From assembly GCA_964036045.1 (NCBI GenBank), contig OZ038402.1, positions 1,395,380 to 1,459,379 of the forward strand: 64,000 nucleotides of DNA, written 5' to 3'. A model generated the notes under the pieces. The model ran no database searches. It was given only the letters and a program-made list of their open reading frames with translations, and had not been told where the DNA came from. Positions within the stretch are counted from its first letter, which is position 1. Each line of letters opens with the position of its first letter. This document shows, one piece after another, positions 9,968-19,439 of this stretch. The position numbers were made by a program, and so were the translations under genes. The DNA comes from Eutreptiella sp. 'Long Island Sound 2002'. Its lineage: Eukaryota; Euglenozoa; Euglenophyceae; Eutreptiales; Eutreptiaceae.

Positions 9968-10340
9968 CGGACGCCGCCGGCACGCCGCCCGTGCCGGCGC
10001 CGACCAGGCCATAGACCACGTGCACGCGCTCCTCCTCGGCCGCGGGGTCCGGGTCCGTCTCGTCGGTCGCGGCGGGGCCGCTGCCGCCGAAGAACGGGAC
10101 GCCGATCGCGCCGGCGACCGCGCAGCCCCGCACCGACACGCCGATCAGGGTCTGCACGGCCCCGAGCCGGCCCTCCACAAACTCACGCGTCCCGTCCAGC
10201 GGGTCCACGAACACGCACACGTCCGCGAGCGGCACTGCCCGGAGGTCTGCGGGGGTGTTCTTACCGAGATCAAGCGCCAGGAGGTCGCCGCGCAGGGGCG
10301 CGGCCCCCGGCGCCGGCGCCGGCGCCGGGCCGGCGTCGTC
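9968..10340 (-). CDS. Phosphatase-kinase gene, exon 2 (phosphatase metal-binding motif 1)
   Basis: 373 nt. The acceptor CCTCAG|GACGAC sits directly behind a (TCCC)n tract, and the donor is CG|GTGAGC. The frame continues exon 1 exactly (…GEE, then DDAGPAPAP). After a short Ala/Pro insert it encodes LLALDLGK, then VCVFVDPLDGTREFVEG, the IMPase-superfamily motif D-P-L-D-G-T that binds two metal ions. It then shows VQTLIGVSVRGCAVAGAIGV and VHVVYGLVGAGTGGV, matching the beta-sheet core of BPNT1-like phosphatases. The exon ends after one base of a codon. Family knowledge suggests action on 3'-phosphoadenosine 5'-phosphate or inositol polyphosphates; which is not decidable here. Confidence 0.88.
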
Positions 10341-10343
10341 CTG

Positions 10344-10394
10344 AGGGAGGGAGGGAGGGAGGGAGGGAGGGAGGGTTGGTTGGTTGGTTGGTTG
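10344..10394. repeat. (GGGA)8 followed by (GGTT)5
   Basis: On the gene strand this reads (AACC)5 then (TCCC)8 then the CAG acceptor of exon 2. The AACC units are likely the 3' tail of the non-LTR element. The TCCC run doubles as the exon 2 polypyrimidine tract. Confidence 0.75.
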
Positions 10395-10871
10395 CTGCCG
10401 CTATGTCCCGGCGCTAGGCCAGGGCCCCCTAGGCTGGAGGCCACGGGCGGCAGGGGCTGCGTGACACGCTGTGCGTCGCATGTACCACGCGCACTGGGGC
10501 TCACGCGCGCTGCTCCGGCGCGCTCCCGCTCTGTCCCTCCCCCCGTGTCAGGCACGCCCGGGTCCACCGCGTCGCGCGCGGCGCCTTGCCCGACCGTGCC
10601 CTGTTTCTGTGGCTGCGCTCCCGCCTCCGTGCTCTGCCCCCCGCCCTGTCTGTGGTGTGTCCGCCGTGCGTCCCGTGGTTTCTTGCCGGCGTCTGCCGGC
10701 CAGGGCGTCTCGTGTCGTTTCGCTTTGGGGGCGGGGTGGGCGCGGAGGCTCGCCCTCGGCGCTGGCCCTGGCGCCCTGGTTCCCCCACCCCCGCGGGGCC
10801 CGCGCGTCCTCCTTGCTCCCTCCCTCTCTGGGCCCTTGTCACACGCACGGGCACTGGCCGGGTTACGCACT

Positions 10872-13800
10872 TTATTCCGTCCACGGTGTCCGAGGGTCCC
10901 ATAGGACGCACCTCCGTGGCGCTAGGCCAGTCCAGTGCAGATGGCCCGCATGAGCCTGGCGTATCGCCCACTCGTGGTCTGTGTCAATGATGTACGCATG
11001 GGCGGCTCCTGCCGCCTCCATGGGCTGGTGGGTCAGGTACTCTAAATCTAACTCTTGTACACACACATGTACCACCACTGCCGGTCGCCCCAGCACCCCA
11101 CTCAGCTCTGGGAGTGGCTGCTGCAGCCGATATCGGAGGCGCAGCACCCATCGGTCCAGCGCCCGCAGCACAAATTGCAAAAGAACTTCGTCGCGGAATG
11201 GTAGCCACGGCCCCGTGCCAAACGCTGGGGGCTCCAAGCCACAACGCCCCAGGGCCCACTGTAGGGTGTGGTCCGGGTGAGCCACTGCCGCCAGGACGTC
11301 CTGCACGATGTTGTCGATGTGTGGCCCGGCTGCTGGGTGGCCCGGGCTGAGGTGAGCGTGGCCGCCCGGGCTGATGCCCACGCTGGGGGGCTCGAGCGCT
11401 GCCGTGCGCTGTACGGGGTCCATGATACTGTACTCGATCCCCTGGGTGTCACAGACTGCCAGGCCCTGATGACCACGGGGCGGTTGCAACGCGGTCTCCC
11501 GCGCCAGGTGGTACAGGAGGTTGTGGTACATGTCAATGCGCATCAGGTAGTAGGATCTGCACCCCCCCGCCAGGTGAGCGCACAGGTCTAGCGCCGGGCC
11601 ATGGCAGAACGGGCAGTCGGACGCCCCGTACCCCTGAGGGGGCCGGCGTACTTCCAGCAGGCGCAGCAGCGTCATGCGCTGCAGTTGCAGCAGGGGGAGG
11701 CTGTCCGCGCGCAGCGCCCGTAGTACTGAGGGGTGCCACGGACGGATGCGGGCCGCAGGGTACCGCCGCAGCAGGTCCATGCGGGTGCCAACCTGGTACA
11801 GCTCCTGTGCCGCCTCCTTCACGTTCATGATCAGGGCGCCGTCCCAGTGTGCCACCACTCTGCCCGCCAGCAGGTGTGGCCACGGCACGGTGGCGCTGCT
11901 GGGGCGCTGAGCTGCGCGCTTCGCCAGGTCGTGGGCCGCGCGGTGTATGCGCATGAGCGGCGGCGTCGGTGGCGGGGCACGGGCCCGGGAGGGAACCCAC
12001 ACGTCCACGGAGGGGCTGGAGACGCGCAGCGGTGCGAGCACGCGATACCAGGGCTCCACCAACGTGCCCGCCGGGGGGGCACGATCGTACGTCGAGGCCA
12101 GCGTGTTGGTCGAATCAGCAACGTAGTGTACTGTTCCGCTCCAGCGCCCCAGGGCATGTAAGGCCTCCAGCCTTCCCATCCATTCGGCCACTGCCGCGCC
12201 GCTGCCCGCGGTCCGCAGCGCGCGACCGCACCCGTAGAAGAACCCCAGGGAGTCGTGCCACATGACCATGGCCCAGGCCGTCACCCCAGCCACATACCCC
12301 CCGTCGTAGGAGATGACCACGCTGCGTACTCCGTTCAGGGCTGCCAGGGACCCAAACTCGAGGGCCCCAGTGTGCGCCTCGCCAGACGGCAGGGCGGTCA
12401 ATATGACCCCTCGTTCGCGCAGGGCGCTCTGGAGTGCGATCCCTTCATGTTCCCATCCGCGGATGGGGGGCGTGGAGACCAGGTAGTGCACCGCTGATGC
12501 TGCCGCTGCGTTGCGCGACCAGGATGACTGGAGGTACGATTGCATGAGCAGTAGCTCGCAGCGGTCGCGGAGGCTGGGAGCCCCCGGGCCCCCTTCCTCG
12601 AGCGCCAGTGTCAAGAACTGCACCGGCGTCCACTTGGGCAGGCAGTATGCGCGTCGATAGGGCTTGTGCACCTGCACCTGGTGGGCAGCCAAGCTGCGAC
12701 TGGGCACCAGGAGTCCTCGCAGCAGATTGTCGCCGCTGGAGACCCCGTACGCCAGCATGGCTCGGAGCCGCAGCAAGGGAGGCAGTTGATGTCGCGTAGC
12801 CGCTGCCGAGGCCCGCCGGAGCGCTCGTAGAAATCGCCCCAGGGCCACTGTCAGCGGGAGGTCCGCTAAGATCGGCACCCGCAGCACCTCTGGCGTCTCC
12901 ATAGTAGTCATCAGACCGGCCAGCCCCACTTCGCGCTCGACCAGGCGCGGGCCCATGGCATCCAGGCGTACGTAGTGGAAGGCCAGCTTGGCGGGGTGCA
13001 CCACCCTGCCGGCGGCCGTAGACACGTCCATGCACCGTGCCACCAGCTCCACCACGCGCTCCATAGTGGCTGATTGGAATCGTCGGTCATCCGAGTACGC
13101 CTGGTGCTCCATCGGCAGCGAGTGCCCCGGCCGAAGGACGTCGGGGATGGACAGTGTCGCCCCGGCGAGCATGCAGGTGTTCAGTACACACTGCAGGGCC
13201 TGGAAACCCTCCCCAGCGAAGGAGTCGCCTTGTTCCCGGCCCTCGCCAGGGCTGTAGCACGGGGCCAGCCCCTCGTCGGTCACCGGGTGTATCCGTTGGC
13301 GCGAGTAGAACGCGTCGCACCAGGTACCGAAGTTCCACACCCCCGGCAGCAGGTGCAGCAGTTCCTCGTCGTCTTCCCGCTGGTTGCGCAAGTAGGCGTC
13401 TGACTCGTCCCATTCAGCGTCAGCGCATACCCCAGATAGCTCCATCGCCCTCAGCACGGACGCTCGCGTGGTCAGGACCATCATGGTGGCGGATACGGCA
13501 GAGCGGTATGCGAAGAGGTCCGGCGTTAGGGCGCCAGACAGCTCCAGGGTGTAGTTGAGTCTTGTGCGCCCGACCCCCGAGTAGGAGCGCATGAGGTCGG
13601 ATTCCACCGCGACCGGCCGATGCGAACCAGCCAGGTGCAGCGGGCCCTTGCCCTTGTAGGACCCATAGCGTATGGTGTCTCTGGCCACTGAGTCCACGTT
13701 TCGCTGGAAGCTGCAGTGCATGTTGCGGACCCCCGCGACCGTGCCACCGAACCTGACGTGGGTGACGGTACCTGGTACGTTGTCCAAGGCCGTGGCTGGT

Positions 13801-16052
13801 GATGTCCGCCGCTCCAGCTGCCGGGCCACGTCCTGCGTGTCGTAGAGCGGCCGCGCGTTCAAGTCTGCCAGAAGGGCTTCCCGGTCCATGCTGGCGTCCG
13901 GATCTCGTCCTCGTCGGAGGGCATAGTGCAGCTGGTCCATCGGTAGCTCGGCCGCGAACCACGGCGTGCGCCGCCGCATCGGCGGGACCGACTGGATGGC
14001 GAAGCGTTCTTTGTCGATACGTAGGTGCCTGTACCGGGTGGCATAGGACACCTGGGCCGTGACTTCAGCCAGGCGCTCTTCCCTGCTGGGAAGGACCGCC
14101 CCCGGTGACGGAAGGATGCCCGTGTATGGCCGTAGCGGGACGGTGGGCAGGCGCAGGGCGCGGCGGGTCTCGCGCCCAATGTGTACCGTGCGCAGTGCCA
14201 GCCGAACTCGGTCGCGGTGAAGCTCCTGCGCGCGTTGGCGGTGTTCCTCAGCCCGCGCGCGGAGGAAGGCGTCGTCGTAGGGCGGCGGGTGGCGCGCAAG
14301 GCGCCGGACATACTGGCTGTCGGGCATGGGGGCTGGCAGGCGTTGGCGGGCCAGGTGGTGCAGGGCAGCGATGAACGTGTTCGGCGATGCGCTGGTGACG
14401 GCCAGGTGGCCCCATGCAGCGCTGGTGAGCGCTCGGACGGCGTCCATAACTGTCGGGGGGGCCAGGCGCCAGCGGAGGTGCTTCCAGTGGAACGGGGCGT
14501 ACCGGGTGCTGGTGAGGGAGATGTCGGCCAGCACCGCGAGGTGGGAACTGGCTGTGGGGACGAGGTGATGTTCGCTGCTGCGCACGGGGCCGCTGACGAA
14601 GAGGTGGTCTATGGCGGTGGCGCGGATGCGTCCCTGGATGCTGACGAAGTTGGTGGGCATGCGCGGGGGTAGGACTCGGACGTAACCCTGCAGCCGCGGG
14701 TCCCGTCGAAGGGTGACGGCCAGGGGCGCTGCGCCGTCGTCCGTTGAGTTCAGGTCGCCCTCTATGATCGTCACGGCCGCTCGCACGTGGTGGGCGCAGG
14801 TGAGTAGGCTGTCCATGGTGGCGCGCCATTGCGCGTGGGAGGCGTGGGGGTCAAAGTGAGCGTCCAGTAGGAGCACACGACCCACGTGACGGGCGTGGCA
14901 CAAGACCCCCAGCCAGTCCCGTGAATCGTAGACCACCGCAGGGGGGTGCATGGGGAGGATGTCGGCCAGTCGGATACCCACTGCCAGGCCGCGACCCTGT
15001 CCCGTTACCGCGCCCTGGACCAGGGCGTAAGTGGGGGGCACCAGCGCTTGGGCCGCCGTCGGGTCCCACGTCTCCTGAAGCATCACGAACGAGGGGTCCA
15101 CGGCCTCTATCAGCGGGCCTACTATATCCCGCTGGTGCGCCGCACCAGCCAAGTTGTTGCCCAGCACCCAGAAGCTGACGGGCTCGGGTCTGGCCCGGGG
15201 TGCGTCAGGCGCCGGCAATCGCATGGCCCATGTGGGTACGGGCAACACGGACACTGGTGGTGGCAGACCTAGGCACATCGCCCAGCGGGACCCGAGCAGG
15301 GCGATGCCCCCTGTGTAGTGGTGGCCGCCGTCCCACAGGTGTGCCCTATCCGCCACGCGGGCGGTGAGGAGGGGGTGTCGGACTGATTGGGCGACGCAGA
15401 AGAGGTTCGGCTGGGGTGCGGCGTCCGGGTGCGCGAGCACTGCTGCCACCGACGCCCGCATCTTTCCACACATGGCACAGGCGGACGAGAGCACGTGCAT
15501 GGCAGGGGGGGTGGATCGCAATAGCCACGGTTCGTGCGGGCCCCGCCGCATATAAGAGGGCGGCCGCAGCGGCTCCGTCCGCACGGGGGGGGCGTCGTCC
15601 CAGAACGAGACCCACGTGTCCGCACATCGGACCGGGGGAGTGGCAGCGGCCAGGGGGGGCAGTTGGCTGACGGCGCGTATCCAGGCCCCCGCCACATCCA
15701 GGGCTGCGTTACGGGCCTCGGGGGGCGTCTGGCTGGGAGCCGCCAGGACGGGGTCGCAGGGTGCATCTGGCGTGGGCGGCTGAAGCGCAAGGGCCTGCAG
15801 AGACGCCGGGGAGCCACATTCCGGGCATGCCATGCTGGCGAAGGTGCCGGGCCGCGTCATGGCCCAGGTGCCACAGGCTGTGCAGATACTGGACGGGTGC
15901 AGGGTACTCGGGGTGACGGCTGCCGGGGCAGTGGGCAGGGTGATTGGGCGTCGTGCTGACGGCTTGGGGTGGGTCTCTGCCAGGGCGTGGACCACCTGGA
16001 GGACCCCGTGGTCGGGGGTGCAGGTGGGGGGGAGGGTGAGCGGCACCAGCAG
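10872..16052 (-). CDS. Non-LTR retrotransposon ORF2 polyprotein
   Basis: About 1725 codons, with no ATG at the start. The frame directly follows the TGA that closes ORF1 and continues CTG CTG GTG in the same frame, so translation may need readthrough or reinitiation. Residues below count from the GTG at 16046. Domains: zinc ribbon C55-x2-C58 and C74-x2-C77; a second Cys/His cluster near 190-220; EEP endonuclease about 290-510 (MLQETWDP, IEGDLNSTDD near 428, TAIDHLFVSG, SSHLAVLADI). RT: motif A AEWDESDAYLR near 875, motif B REQGDSFAGEGFQAL near 936, motif C AYSDDRRF near 983. RNase H from about 1243 (ISYDGGYVAGV, WMGRLEALHAL, HYVADSTNTL). A C-terminal Cys cluster (DCPFCHGP…HLAGGC) precedes a 250-residue extension. 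The TAA stop overlaps AATAAA at 10870-10875. Confidence 0.88.
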   Translation of the reverse strand: MLVPLTLPPTCTPDHGVLQVVHALAETHPKPSARRPITLPTAPAAVTPSTLHPSSICTACGTWAMTRPGTFASMACPECGSPASLQALALQPPTPDAPCDPVLAAPSQTPPEARNAALDVAGAWIRAVSQLPPLAAATPPVRCADTWVSFWDDAPPVRTEPLRPPSYMRRGPHEPWLLRSTPPAMHVLSSACAMCGKMRASVAAVLAHPDAAPQPNLFCVAQSVRHPLLTARVADRAHLWDGGHHYTGGIALLGSRWAMCLGLPPPVSVLPVPTWAMRLPAPDAPRARPEPVSFWVLGNNLAGAAHQRDIVGPLIEAVDPSFVMLQETWDPTAAQALVPPTYALVQGAVTGQGRGLAVGIRLADILPMHPPAVVYDSRDWLGVLCHARHVGRVLLLDAHFDPHASHAQWRATMDSLLTCAHHVRAAVTIIEGDLNSTDDGAAPLAVTLRRDPRLQGYVRVLPPRMPTNFVSIQGRIRATAIDHLFVSGPVRSSEHHLVPTASSHLAVLADISLTSTRYAPFHWKHLRWRLAPPTVMDAVRALTSAAWGHLAVTSASPNTFIAALHHLARQRLPAPMPDSQYVRRLARHPPPYDDAFLRARAEEHRQRAQELHRDRVRLALRTVHIGRETRRALRLPTVPLRPYTGILPSPGAVLPSREERLAEVTAQVSYATRYRHLRIDKERFAIQSVPPMRRRTPWFAAELPMDQLHYALRRGRDPDASMDREALLADLNARPLYDTQDVARQLERRTSPATALDNVPGTVTHVRFGGTVAGVRNMHCSFQRNVDSVARDTIRYGSYKGKGPLHLAGSHRPVAVESDLMRSYSGVGRTRLNYTLELSGALTPDLFAYRSAVSATMMVLTTRASVLRAMELSGVCADAEWDESDAYLRNQREDDEELLHLLPGVWNFGTWCDAFYSRQRIHPVTDEGLAPCYSPGEGREQGDSFAGEGFQALQCVLNTCMLAGATLSIPDVLRPGHSLPMEHQAYSDDRRFQSATMERVVELVARCMDVSTAAGRVVHPAKLAFHYVRLDAMGPRLVEREVGLAGLMTTMETPEVLRVPILADLPLTVALGRFLRALRRASAAATRHQLPPLLRLRAMLAYGVSSGDNLLRGLLVPSRSLAAHQVQVHKPYRRAYCLPKWTPVQFLTLALEEGGPGAPSLRDRCELLLMQSYLQSSWSRNAAAASAVHYLVSTPPIRGWEHEGIALQSALRERGVILTALPSGEAHTGALEFGSLAALNGVRSVVISYDGGYVAGVTAWAMVMWHDSLGFFYGCGRALRTAGSGAAVAEWMGRLEALHALGRWSGTVHYVADSTNTLASTYDRAPPAGTLVEPWYRVLAPLRVSSPSVDVWVPSRARAPPPTPPLMRIHRAAHDLAKRAAQRPSSATVPWPHLLAGRVVAHWDGALIMNVKEAAQELYQVGTRMDLLRRYPAARIRPWHPSVLRALRADSLPLLQLQRMTLLRLLEVRRPPQGYGASDCPFCHGPALDLCAHLAGGCRSYYLMRIDMYHNLLYHLARETALQPPRGHQGLAVCDTQGIEYSIMDPVQRTAALEPPSVGISPGGHAHLSPGHPAAGPHIDNIVQDVLAAVAHPDHTLQWALGRCGLEPPAFGTGPWLPFRDEVLLQFVLRALDRWVLRLRYRLQQPLPELSGVLGRPAVVVHVCVQELDLEYLTHQPMEAAGAAHAYIIDTDHEWAIRQAHAGHLHWTGLAPRRCVLWDPRTPWTE

Positions 16053-17957
16053 TCACTTGCGGCGGCGGGTCGGCCAGGGTTGTCCCTGCGCCATCTGCAT
16101 GGGAGGGGCCCCGTTCGCATCCGAGCAGGTGTGCAGGGCCACGTGCGGTCCATGCGGGGGGGGTCGCTCCGGGGCCAAGGGCGGCGGTGGCCCAGGGGGT
16201 CCCTGTGCAGCGCGTTCCCAGGATGTAGGTGGGCGTTGGCGTTGGGGGCCCTCATCAATTCGTCTGCGTTTCGGGTCTTGTTCCGGCGAGGGTCCTGGGC
16301 GCAGGTGGGGGGGCACCGTCAGGGCCGTGAGGTCCGCGTGGAAGGCCTCGCCCGTAGTTTGCCTGCGGCTGTCGAGCGTCACTCCCCACATGCCGTCATA
16401 TTCGTACCAGCGGGAGGGGTAGTCCGAGAAGAGACTCTCGAACACTGCTGCCGGTATCACTGCGAACCCGAAGCCCCGCTGCTGGTCGGGGGGCGTCAGG
16501 TAGACGGGCGTTTGGAACAGGGCGCTGAGTCCGACTGACACTTCTGGGGCTCGAAGATCGCGGAGGCCAGATATCCGCACCACCCTGGTTGGCGGCGCAC
16601 GGCCAGGTCCAGTATCGCCTGCGGGAGGCGGCTGATCAACCCATGGGCGGGGCGTGAGAGTGTGCGGCTGTTGTGGGCCTCCGTCCGGCGGGCGTGTCTT
16701 GGGGGGGGCTGAGGCATCTGCCGCGGCTGGGGGTGGCGCCGCGTTTGTGGGGCCTTTCCCCAGGAACCACTGGTAACTGTCCCCATCCGTAACGGTAAGG
16801 GCCTTCTTGGTCGCCTCCAGTAGCACGTCGTGCCGCGCTATGCGGTCTAGGCCCCGTACGAGCGCCAGCATGCCCTTACGGAATTCCTGCTCGTCGTTCA
16901 CGTTGCCAATGTGCTGGAAGGCGGAGATGGGCAGGTCGTCGGTGGAGGCCACCGCCAACCCAGCCTGGGACCATCTGGCGTAGCCCAATGACGCCGCGTT
17001 CGCAACGATCTTGTCTACGGCCTCGAGTGTGCGGCGTACCCTGCTCCCATCGACTGCCGAGCCGTGGCGCTGCTGCACGTGGTCGAGGAGGCGCTGGAGA
17101 TCGGCAGTCATGCGCGCTTGGGTGGAGGCAGGGCACGAGGTCCACACTGCCTTGACGGCGGTGACTAGGGCCGCAGGGACTGATGCCATGCCCAAATTCT
17201 GCAGCACTCGGGCGGACGTCCCGAACGGGCGGGCGAGGGCCGCGACCGCGGCGGCGACCTGCCCAACTTGCGGTCCCGGGACACACCCGAGCGCGTCCAG
17301 TTCTCGCAGCATGTTCTCGGGGTCGGCGGGTGTGGGCCCCTGCAGAATTGACAGCCACTGCGGAGTGTCACTCTGAGCGGGTCCGGGCGGCTGCGTCAGG
17401 CTGCGTTCCATGCTCTGGAAGCGCGTCAGAGCATCAGGCATGGCAATGCTCCCATCCTTCTCTCGATCGCGGAGCTCGTTCTGCCACTCCCGTTGGGTGA
17501 GGGGGCACGGGCTGGGGAGCTTGACACCCGCTGCAGACGTCGTGAACGCTGGAGTCTCCCAGGCCAGCTGCAGGCCGTGCCGTGAGGCGGTCCAGGAGGC
17601 CAGCCAGTGTAGGAGGGGCATCCGCAGCGTGACCGGCTGCACTGTGGTGACGTTGCCCAGCAGCAGCAGGAGGTCCTCAAAGGCCAGGCCACGGATCTGG
17701 TCGCTGCCCCAGGCCTCCATGTGTCTCGCCGCTGCCTGCACCAGGTCCGATCTGCGAGGCGCCGCCTCTCGCGACGCGTACTCCATCAGCTCCTCCATGC
17801 ACGCTTGGTAGGTGCGCCACGAGTATCCTGACAGGCGCTCCTCCAGGACGTTCAGGTCGTACGGCTGCAGTCTCGGCGGCTTCGACGGGCTGGCCAGCGC
17901 ACACCAGGTCACCGCAACGGACGCCAGCGTGGGGCTGCGTGGTACTGGCACCCCCAT
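16053..17957 (-). CDS. Non-LTR retrotransposon ORF1 (RRM-like nucleic-acid-binding protein)
   Basis: 634 codons from the first in-frame ATG (17957, MGVPVPRSPT). The frame is open back to a TGA at 18114-18116, so a non-ATG start further upstream is possible. The N-terminal two thirds are helical with no match I recognise. After a Pro-rich linker comes an RRM-like block: VVRISGLRDL resembles RNP2, and RGFGFAVIPAAVF resembles RNP1 (R-G-F-G-F-x-V). The tail is basic and Pro-rich with a possible nuclear signal DPKRRRID and ends TRRRK. No CCHC knuckles are seen. RRM-bearing ORF1 proteins are known in several non-LTR clades and bind the element RNA. It ends in TGA immediately followed by CTG in the ORF2 frame. 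Confidence 0.75.
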   Translation of the reverse strand: MGVPVPRSPTLASVAVTWCALASPSKPPRLQPYDLNVLEERLSGYSWRTYQACMEELMEYASREAAPRRSDLVQAAARHMEAWGSDQIRGLAFEDLLLLLGNVTTVQPVTLRMPLLHWLASWTASRHGLQLAWETPAFTTSAAGVKLPSPCPLTQREWQNELRDREKDGSIAMPDALTRFQSMERSLTQPPGPAQSDTPQWLSILQGPTPADPENMLRELDALGCVPGPQVGQVAAAVAALARPFGTSARVLQNLGMASVPAALVTAVKAVWTSCPASTQARMTADLQRLLDHVQQRHGSAVDGSRVRRTLEAVDKIVANAASLGYARWSQAGLAVASTDDLPISAFQHIGNVNDEQEFRKGMLALVRGLDRIARHDVLLEATKKALTVTDGDSYQWFLGKGPTNAAPPPAAADASAPPKTRPPDGGPQQPHTLTPRPWVDQPPPAGDTGPGRAPPTRVVRISGLRDLRAPEVSVGLSALFQTPVYLTPPDQQRGFGFAVIPAAVFESLFSDYPSRWYEYDGMWGVTLDSRRQTTGEAFHADLTALTVPPHLRPGPSPEQDPKRRRIDEGPQRQRPPTSWERAAQGPPGPPPPLAPERPPPHGPHVALHTCSDANGAPPMQMAQGQPWPTRRRK

Positions 17958-18829
17958 GACGTTGATCTTCGCCTCGTGGTGCCGCGCGGTGAGCTCCACT
18001 GTTGCCTGCGCCGCGTTCCACGCGGCGCCTGTGATCGGGAACGCGTCGGCAGGGCGGAGCTGCTCCTGCTGCTCCGCCGGCGAAAGGGACGCGAAGGGAT
18101 GCGGCGTACTGTGTCACTGTCCTGTGACAAGCATGCCGCTGGTGTGTGGGGTGCAGGGCGCCAACACACACACACTGGCTAGGGGCTAGCCCTCGTCCAG
18201 CGCATCTGGTTGGCACCCGGGCCTACCGGTCCGCGTCGCTCCGCGTGGGGGGGGGGGGGGGGTCCCTGTGGTCGCTCTGGCTCGCGTGGTCGCCGCGGTC
18301 GCGCGCTCGCTCCGTGCTGTGCAGGTGTGTGTTCGTAGCCCGGGGCGGCTAACCGACTGGGGCTGGCTCAACAACCCCCTAGAGGGCCTGTGTCAGTGTG
18401 GTGCTGTGGCGGGGTGTCGAGACACCTGAGGGGGCGCTGGTGTGTGTCGCGTAGCCCCTGTGGCCCTAACGCCTCTGTGCTGTGTGCGCGCTGTGGAGGT
18501 GGGGCTGGCCGCTAGGGCTCCGCCCGGGGGCCGTTGAGCCTGGACCCCCCCTCGTGCTGTGCAGCCCGGGTGCCACCAGGCCCTAAGGCCCCTCCGGGTA
18601 CGCCACCCTGGGAGTGGAGGGAGGTCACCTGTGCGGGGCACCGTCGGGGCACCCGCTCCCCTTTGTCGTCGTCCTTCTCCACCTGTCAGGCGAGCTGGGT
18701 GCTGCTGGGCGGGGGGTGGGGGGTACACTTGGTATGGCAGTGGTGCGTCTGCCCCTCACAGGCTGCACCTCTGACCCCAGGGGGCGCCCAGGGCGGGTGG
18801 CGGCAGCTACCGGCCTGACTCGGAGGGAG
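17958..18829 (-). other. 5' leader region of the non-LTR element
   Basis: No ORF of its own. It contains a poly-G run near 18246-18264. It runs up to the (GGGA)n tract, so the promoter and 5' UTR of the element presumably lie here. I could not mark a start site. Confidence 0.4.
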
Positions 18830-19230
18830 GGAGGGAGGGAGGGGGGGAGGGAGCAAGCGACGGAGGGAGGGAGGGAGGGAGGGAGGGATGGAGGGAGCAA
18901 GCGAGGGAGGGAGGGAGTGAGGGAGGGAGGGATGGAGGGAGCAAGCGAGGGAGGGAGGGAGGGAGGGAGGGAGGGAGCAAGCGAGGGAGGGAGGGAGCGA
19001 GGGAGGGAGGGAGGGAGGGAGGGAGGGAGGGAGGGAGCAAGCGAGGGAGGGAGGGAGCGAGGGAGGGAGGGAGGGAGGGAGGGAGGGAGGGAGGGAGCAA
19101 GCGAGGGAGGGAGGGAGGGAGGGAGGGAGGGAGGGAGGGAGGGAGGGAGGGAGCAAGCGAGGGAGGGAGGGAGGGAGGGAGCAAGCGAGGGAGGGAGGGA
19201 GGGAGGGTGGGAGGGAGGGAGGGAGGGAGG
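18823..19230. repeat. (GGGA)n microsatellite with GGGAGCAAGCGAGGGA interruptions
   Basis: About 400 bp of GGGA units, broken at intervals by GCAAGC insertions. The same interruption occurs in the tract at 23967-24138. It separates the minus-strand retrotransposon from the plus-strand element with the orphan ORF. Pro-Ser-Leu open frames across it are artefacts. Confidence 0.9.
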
Positions 19231-19439
19231 GTTCTCCGTCCTTACCCGCACCCCAAATGCATGCATTTGTGATCTAAGGTGCGCACTCGTCTTGTTGCTT
19301 CTGTGCAGCCGTGTCTCAGCGATGGGCCGGTGAACAGAGTCAACAACGAGTGCCGTTCCGCACAGCCGCACTGCCGCACCTTCGTTGCGTGTGGCACTGA
19401 GTGCGATGGACAGCGGGCAACGATGACGACGAGAAGGGG

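Larger units (their letters stand above)
10375..18829 (-). mobile_element. Non-LTR retrotransposon (EEP-RT-RNase H), near complete
   Basis: Minus-strand element of about 8.4 kb inside intron 1, in the same orientation as the host gene. Order: about 870 bp of 5' leader, ORF1 with an RRM-like domain and basic tail, a single TGA, ORF2 with zinc fingers, EEP endonuclease, RT and RNase H, then about 480 bp of 3' UTR and an (AACC)n tail. No LTRs are present. The outer limits are set by (GGGA)n tracts on both sides and are approximate. I saw no internal frameshift in 7 kb of coding sequence, which suggests recent insertion. Confidence 0.8.

Noticed and set aside
10145-10870. 241-codon minus-strand ORF spanning exon 2 and its upstream intron
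   Set aside because: It is in a different frame from the phosphatase motifs and runs through simple repeats; a shadow of exon 2.
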